Assembly: GCA_044338255.1 (NCBI GenBank)
Contig: JBIILZ010000164.1
Location: 1-6,379 of the forward strand
Reading direction: 5' to 3'
Source of the DNA: CAIUVD01 sp044338255
Lineage (GTDB): Bacteria; Planctomycetota; UBA11346
Length of the DNA: 6,379 bases
A program made the position numbers and the translations under genes. Below the pieces are notes generated by a model that saw nothing but the letters and a program-made list of their open reading frames with translations, was not told the origin of the DNA and ran no database searches. Of the stretch, positions 1 to 4,275 are shown piece after piece (the first letter of the stretch is position 1; each line of letters starts with the position of its first letter).

Positions 1-1
1 G

Positions 2-109
2 AGGCCATTCGACGTATCGAACGATGGAAAAAGAAGACTCGGGCTGGTCGATCAGCTTCGCGAAAACCACTGCATCCCTATGCTCGGAAAATCGTGAAAA
101 AATGAGTGC
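2..109 (-). other. Unidentified open reading stretch reaching the left edge
   Basis: On the minus strand a frame with no stop runs from just after a TAA at 110-112 to the window edge. It contains a possible GTG start at 70, giving residues that begin VVFAKLIDQPESSF and continue with IVRYVEWP. The residues look protein-like (mixed hydrophobic and charged, no low complexity), but I do not recognise the family. It lies in a different frame from the oleate hydratase remnant just upstream of it. It could be the start of a gene that continues beyond the window, a shifted piece of that broken gene, or chance. Too short to decide. Confidence 0.15.
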
Positions 110-219
110 TTAACGCAATGCCATTGGCCCGGTACTTGGCCGTCGCGGATCATGAATGCGGCGGCAGCCATGGATCCGATGCCGCCACCTACCAGATAGG
201 CGTTTGGGGGAATGGCCAT
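52..219 (-). pseudogene. 5' remnant of an oleate hydratase (MCRA family) gene
   Basis: Starting from the ATG at 219, the first 32 residues match the N-terminus of oleate hydratases (myosin-cross-reactive antigen family), flavoproteins that add water to the double bond of unsaturated fatty acids. The signature is NAYLVGGGIGS (residues 6-16, the glycine-rich FAD-binding turn), then AAAAF and IRDGQVPGQ (residues 24-32). Family members continue with an N-I-H-I-(L/F)-E strand and roughly 500 more residues. Here the sequence after Gln32 (about base 123) becomes WHCVKHSFF and the frame stops at 52-54, with no recognisable continuation in the other two frames. The remnant therefore keeps the nucleotide-binding turn but no catalytic body and cannot be functional. 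A TTG at 252 would lengthen the N-terminus by 11 residues; the ATG fits the family better. Identification comes from motif recognition, not a search. Confidence 0.72.
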
Positions 220-275
220 GTCGTTCTCTGCTTTATTGGTGAGATCGCGCAATCAGCCCAGCTGAATACACGAAA

Positions 276-306
276 ATTATCCATACAACAGCCTCGACCA
301 TGCCAA
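276..306 (-). promoter_or_regulatory. Possible sigma70-like promoter for the hydratase remnant
   Basis: Read on the minus strand, TTGGCA (301-306) is followed after 19 bases by GATAAT (276-281). Both hexamers are close to the consensus, but the spacer is longer than the usual 16-18. Transcription from here would start near 269 and give a leader of about 50 bases before the ATG at 219. If real, it means the 5' end of the old gene was kept with its promoter. Weak evidence: this stretch is AT-rich and such matches arise by chance. Confidence 0.25.
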
Positions 307-399
307 TAGAATACCGTCACTACACCACGATAGATTCGGGGTTCGGAAGTGCCCGGTAACTTCGAATCCGTTGGAGTGCACGATCGACACAGATCAGGC

Positions 400-460
400 A
401 TTGCACAATGCAATCAGATGAAGAAACATTATCTCCCAGCTTCATGCATCGCAATCTGAT
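400..460. repeat. Cluster of short inverted repeats
   Basis: ATTGCA (400-405) and TGCAAT (409-414) form a hairpin with a 3-base loop. Next to it, ATCAGAT (413-419) pairs with ATCTGAT (454-460) and ATGAAG (418-423) pairs with CTTCAT (440-445), giving a nested, imperfect stem. There is no T-run on either side, so it does not look like an intrinsic terminator. It lies about 100 bases upstream of the candidate promoter of the hydratase remnant and might be an operator or a structured RNA, but it may be chance in AT-rich DNA. Confidence 0.25.
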
Positions 461-599
461 AGCACAGAATCAATCAGTTTTTGTAACGTGCCGCGCCATA
501 ATCCGTCTCGAAAAAAATCGTCCTAGTCCCAGAACTTACCCCAGAAAATACGCGAAGTAATTTCAGTATATCTCGCCCCCTTGCCTTGATGACCGTCTA

Positions 600-734
600 T
601 CAGGCTGATGGTCGTCGACACGTTCTGTAGTTGGCAACCCGTCGCCAGCCGCCCGACATGGCGTCGGCGGCCTTCCTGACCTCTCGTAGGATGGCCATAA
701 GTTCAGCCGGAAGCCATACTTTTCCGGAGCACAT
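600..734 (-). CDS. Possible 44-residue small ORF, unidentified
   Basis: An ATG at 734 (minus strand), preceded directly by a G-rich stretch, opens a frame of 44 codons ending in TGA at 600-602. The product begins MCSGKVWLPAELMAILREV and continues with an amphipathic, basic helix-like stretch. A second minus-strand frame overlaps it and stays open from 702 to a TAG at 523-525, ending in FWGKFWD. One of the two may be a real small gene or the decayed end of a larger one; both cannot easily be. I recognise neither. The ribosome-binding spacing is poor, so this is a weak call. Confidence 0.15.
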   Translation of the reverse strand: MCSGKVWLPAELMAILREVRKAADAMSGGWRRVANYRTCRRPSA

Positions 735-850
735 CCCCCAGGGATGTCGGATTCAACGAGAAAAACAACGGTTCAAGGCAATTTGCACCGGTTGGAGCAA
801 ATGGCGCAATCTTTGGCGCATCATTTGATACGTTTTCTATTCCTTCTTGA

Positions 851-865
851 TCTGAGGGTCTCAGA
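851..865. repeat. Perfect 6-base palindrome with 3-base loop
   Basis: TCTGAG-GGT-CTCAGA lies about 240 bases upstream of the chosen start of the propeller gene, just before an in-frame ATG at 868. It is perfectly symmetrical, so it could be a protein-binding half-site pair or a small RNA stem. There is no T-tract behind it, so it is not a terminator. Its role is unknown. Confidence 0.3.
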
Positions 866-1092
866 GCATGCGTGTGGAAACCAAGGGTCGAACCGTAAAC
901 GGTCAGGAATTCAGCATGGATGATTGTGGCTCAATTCGAACACGGTGGAGAACCAACGGTGCACATGGTGCGTCCCCGTTAGTGCCGGCCTCTGTAGTCC
1001 CCAAATTAAGATGCCGATCGCACGGTAGATCGACTGACCGTCCAGGAAAACTTAACTTTGCCTTTCCGCTCATGCGAATGAGCCATTCCCCC

Positions 1093-1096
1093 GGAG
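1093..1096 (+). promoter_or_regulatory. Shine-Dalgarno site that fixes the start at 1102
   Basis: GGAG stands five bases before the ATG at 1102. It is the only good ribosome-binding match among the in-frame candidates at 868, 1072, 1078, 1102, 1114 and 1117. The ATGs at 1114 and 1117 are too far from it. A start at 1102 also puts a normal signal peptide at the very N-terminus, whereas starting at 868 would add 78 unremarkable residues ahead of it. Confidence 0.6.
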
Positions 1097-1101
1097 AATT
1101 T

Positions 1102-1200
1102 ATGGGTACTAACATGATGTGGGCGGTTCGCCGATTCGGATGGTCCCTGATAGTGCTGGCATCCCTGTTTTGCCTGACGGCGATCCCGGTCGTAGCCGCC
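1102..1200 (+). other. Sec signal peptide of the propeller protein
   Basis: Residues 1-33 show a short polar start, Arg10-Arg11, a hydrophobic core (SLIVLASLFCLTAIPVV) and small residues before the likely cut after Ala33. The Arg pair lacks the rest of a twin-arginine motif, so Sec export is more likely than Tat. Cys24 is inside the core and is not in a lipobox, so this is not a lipoprotein signal. Confidence 0.75.
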
Positions 1201-4026
1201 ACGGTTCCGGTGGACCAGACCATCGATGGATTTGCCTCGGGAGCGAAGGTCGACAAGGACGTCCGGATGGCCGACGGCTCGTTCAATTTCCAGCCAGTCG
1301 CATCGAGCGGGCTCACGGCATTCACGTTCAGCACCAGCGATGCGAATGTAATCAGTCTCCCTACCCTAAGAAGCGGGTCCAGCATCATCGGAACCTTCAA
1401 GAAGCCCGGCCTGGCAACCATCACCGTGAGCCAGGCGGGCAATGCCACCTATGCCACTGCGACCATTCAGTATGCAGTGACAGTGCTGGGGAGTGAACCT
1501 GCCATCACCGCCGCGCATACCGGCGACCTCGCCATCACCCGCATCAGCGGACGTTTTCTCAGTGATCCGACGGCCATTTCCAAAGCTACCCAAATGGTCT
1601 TTGGCCCAGATGGGCGATTGTATGTGGTCATCGATGGGGGCACGGTCAAGAGCTTCCAATATCTTCCGTCAGGACCCCTGGCGGATCCCCGCACCGCAGC
1701 CGACATCGCCAGCGAAGCCCCGGGTGGAACCGCTCTGGGCATCGCCTTCCATGGGGGGAACATGTACGTGACCCAGCAGACCAAATACGTGTACCCCGGA
1801 CCCGCAGTCGGCTGCATCTGGCGGCTGGGGGACAGCAATGGGAACGGAATCTATGGCGAGACCGGCGAGACTAGGATCAAGATCGTCAGCGGCATCACCA
1901 ATGTATCCCACCATATCGATCAATTGCAGGTCCTCGGTGATCGTCTGTTTGTCAGCATCGGCTCCCGGACCAGCGACGGTATCAGCGACTCCAACAAGAG
2001 TTCAGCTGGAAGTCCGGTGACGGTGGATGGCGAGACCGCCTGGACCGCCAACGTCTGCAGCATTGATGATCTGAACCTAGTGCCGGACAGCGAGAACGCA
2101 GCCGGGTTCACTGATGCGGAGGTGGTCGCCGGGGCGCCGTTTACCAGTCTAGATCCGGGAAAGTTGCGGGTATGGGCCAGCGGACTCCGGAACCCGTTTG
2201 GCATTGCACTGGATCCCCTAGGCCGGCTGTGGGCGACCAACAACTACAAGAACCCCGCGCCGAACGATAAGTACGATGCGGATATGACGGATGACCGCCA
2301 CGACCAGCTATTTCTGCTGCCGCAATATGCGGATGCAGGCTATCCCAACGCGAAATGGCGTGACAACACCATCGCGATGTCGGCGGGATTCTTCCTTCCG
2401 GAACGGGCTGTGCGATCCGTGACGCCGGACAACGTTATCTACAATCCGGATCTTCCCGGAGAATTGAAAGGCCTCGGCCCCCATTGTTCTGCCGATGGCT
2501 TCGCCTGGTACGGGGCGAGTCGGTTCCCCGCCGCCTACCGGAACAAACTGTTTATCACCAGGTTGGTACCCAAGGCGACGCCGGTAAATGATGGTGTTAC
2601 GCCTGCGCCAGGTAAACCAGCCTTTATCAATTACGCCGATGTCGTGATGGTCGATCCAGACACGGGTTCCGTGCAGGTGATCGCTAAAGGATTTGGTACA
2701 CCGATCGACGCGATTGAGGACCAGGACGGCAACCTCCTGGTATGCGATTACACGTTTTTTGGCTTCCCACCTACGATTGTTCCGGGAATCCACCGCATCT
2801 CCGCTATCGCCCCCGTCGACAGCCCCCAGCCGGCGACTGTCAGCCTGACCCCGATCCCGGCCCGTGTGCTCGTCACGGATGCCCCGCTCGCGGTCACGGG
2901 GAACAGCTCTGTCTACCGCCCGGTCACTATCACCTCATCCGCTCCTGACGTGGTCCTGGTCGTTGATGGGGTACTGACCTTCCTCCGGCGTGGGACCGCG
3001 ACCATCACCGCCCAGCAGGCCGCGGACCGCTGGTATCAGGGCGCCGAGGAGACCGCGTCCCTGACCGTCGCGGGACTGGACCAGACCATCACCTTCGACG
3101 ACATCCTTGCCAAGCAGGTCGGCGATCCGTCCTTCGCCTTGGCCGCTGTCGCCTCCAGTGGACTGCCGGTGACCTACACCAGCTCCGCACCAGGGGTCGC
3201 GACCATCGTCGGGAATCAGGTGACGTTGGTGGGGCCAGGGACTGCCATCATCACCGCAACGCAGGCTGGCGATGACCGCTATGAGCCCACTGACGCGAGC
3301 CAGATACTGACGGTGACGATGGCCAATCGCGCTCCAACGGTGGCGAATGTGATCCCGGCGCAGACGGCGACAGTAGGCACGGCCTACATCTATGCGATTC
3401 CAACCGACACGTTTGCGGATGCGGATGGCGATCCGTTGACGCTGTCGGTGACGGGTCTGCCGTCGTGGGCGACGTTCACGGTGGGTACTCGGACGATCAC
3501 CGGCACGCCGACGGTCGCGGCTGCGGCTGTGACGGTGGTGGTGACGGCGAATGATGGCCGTGGCGGTACGGAATCGACGAATCTGTCGCTGACGGCGTTG
3601 GCAGCCAACCGTGCCCCAACGGTGGCGAATGTGATCCCGGCGCAGACGGCGAAGGTGGGCACCGCGTTCAGCTATGTGATTCCAACCACCACGTTTGCGG
3701 ATGCGGATAGCGATCCGTTGACGCTGTCGGTGACGGGTCTGCCGTCGTGGGCGACGTTCACGGTTGGCACCCGAACGATCGCTGGCACGCCGACGGTCGC
3801 GGCTGCCGCTGTCACCTTGGTGGTGACGGCGAATGATGGCCGTAGCGGTACGGTATCGACCAATCTGTCGCTGACGGTGACCATAACGCCTGTTGACCTG
3901 AGTTCGCTACCAAAGCCTGGCAATAACAATAACAGTGGTTGTGGTGCTGGCGGATTGGGAGGGCTGGGAATGGCGCTCTTGGCGGGTGTAACTCTTATGA
4001 AACGTGACCGGCGCACACGTAGGTAG
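1102..4026 (+). CDS. Secreted PQQ/GSDH-type beta-propeller protein with Ig-like and cadherin-like repeats and a C-terminal sorting signal
   Basis: This 974-residue protein has a signal peptide (1-33, MMWAVRRFGW then a hydrophobic core, cleavage near VVAA|T) and an Ig-like domain (about 38-129). A propeller follows (about 134-570), then two Ig-like domains (about 575-657 and 660-739), two 94-residue cadherin-like repeats (741-834, 835-928), an Asn linker (941-944) and a sorting tail (945-974). The propeller resembles glucose/sorbosone dehydrogenases. Visible are a first blade with FGPDGRLYVV (167-176), HHIDQL...DRLFVSIG (270-287), ASGLRNPFGIALDP (359-372), HDQLFLL...DAGYPN (400-416) and a closing GIHRIS (562-567). 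By family analogy, His271 and Arg363-Asn364 may match the catalytic His and PQQ-contacting Arg-Asn; this is inferred, not aligned. A DSNGNGIYGE loop (244-253) looks Ca-binding. Probable role: envelope-anchored oxidoreductase-like or carbohydrate-related surface protein. The substrate is unknown, and the propeller may be purely structural. Confidence 0.85.
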   Translation: MGTNMMWAVRRFGWSLIVLASLFCLTAIPVVAATVPVDQTIDGFASGAKVDKDVRMADGSFNFQPVASSGLTAFTFSTSDANVISLPTLRSGSSIIGTFKKPGLATITVSQAGNATYATATIQYAVTVLGSEPAITAAHTGDLAITRISGRFLSDPTAISKATQMVFGPDGRLYVVIDGGTVKSFQYLPSGPLADPRTAADIASEAPGGTALGIAFHGGNMYVTQQTKYVYPGPAVGCIWRLGDSNGNGIYGETGETRIKIVSGITNVSHHIDQLQVLGDRLFVSIGSRTSDGISDSNKSSAGSPVTVDGETAWTANVCSIDDLNLVPDSENAAGFTDAEVVAGAPFTSLDPGKLRVWASGLRNPFGIALDPLGRLWATNNYKNPAPNDKYDADMTDDRHDQLFLLPQYADAGYPNAKWRDNTIAMSAGFFLPERAVRSVTPDNVIYNPDLPGELKGLGPHCSADGFAWYGASRFPAAYRNKLFITRLVPKATPVNDGVTPAPGKPAFINYADVVMVDPDTGSVQVIAKGFGTPIDAIEDQDGNLLVCDYTFFGFPPTIVPGIHRISAIAPVDSPQPATVSLTPIPARVLVTDAPLAVTGNSSVYRPVTITSSAPDVVLVVDGVLTFLRRGTATITAQQAADRWYQGAEETASLTVAGLDQTITFDDILAKQVGDPSFALAAVASSGLPVTYTSSAPGVATIVGNQVTLVGPGTAIITATQAGDDRYEPTDASQILTVTMANRAPTVANVIPAQTATVGTAYIYAIPTDTFADADGDPLTLSVTGLPSWATFTVGTRTITGTPTVAAAAVTVVVTANDGRGGTESTNLSLTALAANRAPTVANVIPAQTAKVGTAFSYVIPTTTFADADSDPLTLSVTGLPSWATFTVGTRTIAGTPTVAAAAVTLVVTANDGRSGTVSTNLSLTVTITPVDLSSLPKPGNNNNSGCGAGGLGGLGMALLAGVTLMKRDRRTRR
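3322..3885 (+). repeat. Two tandem copies of a 282-base coding repeat
   Basis: Copy 1 is 3322-3603 and copy 2 is 3604-3885; each is 94 codons and encodes one cadherin/dystroglycan-type (CADG, He_PIG-like) domain beginning NRAPTVANVIPAQTA. By hand I count about 33 differences, roughly 88 percent identity, with a long block that is identical or nearly so in the middle (DPLTLSVTGLPSWATFTV). Differences cluster at the ends and at third codon positions. This is a recent in-frame duplication or a pair kept alike by gene conversion; copy number could change by recombination without breaking the frame. Confidence 0.9.
3934..4023 (+). other. C-terminal sorting signal (Cys-Gly motif, helix, basic tail)
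   Basis: The last 30 residues read SGCGAGGLGGLG, a hydrophobic helix (MALLAGVTL, about 957-965), then KRDRRTRR. This is the three-part plan of CTERM protein-sorting signals such as GlyGly-CTERM and MYXO-CTERM, where a membrane protease cuts near the motif and the protein is attached to the surface or released. Cys947 is the likely processing or modification point. The exact CTERM subtype cannot be assigned by eye. An Asn-rich flexible linker precedes it. Confidence 0.7.
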
Positions 4027-4075
4027 GCCTCGTAGCAACCCCATTCAGGCACCATGGAGTACCATAAAGGATGCC

Positions 4076-4222
4076 ATGAAGGAGATCGACCAGGGCGAGC
4101 CGCAGGCTGGCTACCGCTTTGGGGCCCAGACCTGGACCATCACCATCACCATCACCATCGACCGCGTCCATTGCGAGGCCCTGCGCCTGGTGCGAGATGT
4201 CCATGCGGCGGGGACGCGCTGA
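4076..4222 (+). CDS. Possible 48-residue small protein, unidentified
   Basis: The ATG at 4076 has AAAGG five bases upstream (4066-4070) and opens 48 codons to TGA at 4220-4222. The codons mostly end in G or C, like the real genes nearby. The product begins MKEIDQGEPQAGYRFGAQTW, continues with an alternating Thr-Ile run (TITITITI, residues 21-28) from a 6-base repeat, and ends with a helix-like DRVHCEALRLVRDVHAAGTR. The alternating run would form an amphipathic beta strand. It starts 49 bases after the propeller gene's stop, so it could be co-transcribed. No signal peptide or known family is visible. The good ribosome site favours a real gene; the short length and overlap with a simple repeat argue against it. 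Confidence 0.3.
   Translation: MKEIDQGEPQAGYRFGAQTWTITITITIDRVHCEALRLVRDVHAAGTR
4136..4159 (+). repeat. Hexanucleotide repeat (ACCATC)4
   Basis: Four perfect copies of ACCATC. In the small-ORF frame it encodes Thr-Ile four times; in another plus frame it lies inside a run of seven His; on the minus strand it gives alternating Asp-Gly. A six-base unit changes length without shifting any frame, so it could vary between strains. Confidence 0.9.
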
Positions 4223-4275
4223 CGAAGCCTGCGTATGCTCGGCGCGCGCCAGACCCGGGGGCGCGACCGGCAGCA

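Larger units (their letters stand above)
220..1101. other. Long gene-poor region between the hydratase remnant and the propeller gene
   Basis: About 880 bases without a convincing gene. Visibly richer in A and T than the two long genes, especially 250-600. I see no tRNA or rRNA, no insertion-sequence inverted-repeat pair and no CRISPR repeats. It contains a candidate minus-strand promoter (276-306), an inverted-repeat cluster (400-460), a minus-strand stretch with two open frames (523-734) and a short palindrome (851-865). Bases 868-1101 are in frame with the downstream gene but read as unremarkable sequence ahead of its signal peptide. The region most likely combines the divergent control regions of both sides with decayed sequence. 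Confidence 0.6.
4027..4275. other. Gap between two convergent genes
   Basis: This 249-base spacer separates two genes that point at each other. I find no clear intrinsic terminator for either. The best stem is CGCGCC (4245-4250) with GGCGCG (4260-4265) around a 9-base loop, but no T-run follows on either strand. It also contains a possible small ORF (4076-4222) and a hexanucleotide repeat (4136-4159). Confidence 0.5.

Noticed and set aside
631..828. Plus-strand open frame of 65 codons in the gene-poor region.
   Set aside because: No ribosome site, no domain and an irregular composition; it overlaps the minus-strand open patch, which is itself weak.
868..1101. Longer start of the propeller gene at the ATG at 868.
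   Set aside because: It would put 78 unremarkable residues before a normal signal peptide, and it has no better ribosome site than the GGAG before 1102.
903..1448. Minus-strand open frame of 181 codons overlapping the start of the propeller gene.
   Set aside because: It lies opposite clear signal peptide and Ig-like coding sequence and has no recognisable domain.
2308..2793. Minus-strand open frame of 161 codons inside the propeller.
   Set aside because: The plus strand carries conserved propeller motifs here; the antisense product is basic and featureless.
3322..3885. Repeat pair considered as a mobile element or CRISPR-like array.
   Set aside because: The copies are in frame, adjacent, and encode a known domain type; there are no spacers, terminal inverted repeats or transposase.
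4138..4159. Run of seven His codons resembling a cloning tag.
   Set aside because: It is just the hexanucleotide repeat read in one frame. No vector sequence, protease site or linker surrounds it, and the frame is not a believable gene.
4245..4265. GC-rich stem considered as an intrinsic terminator.
   Set aside because: Only six base pairs with a nine-base loop and no T-run on either strand.
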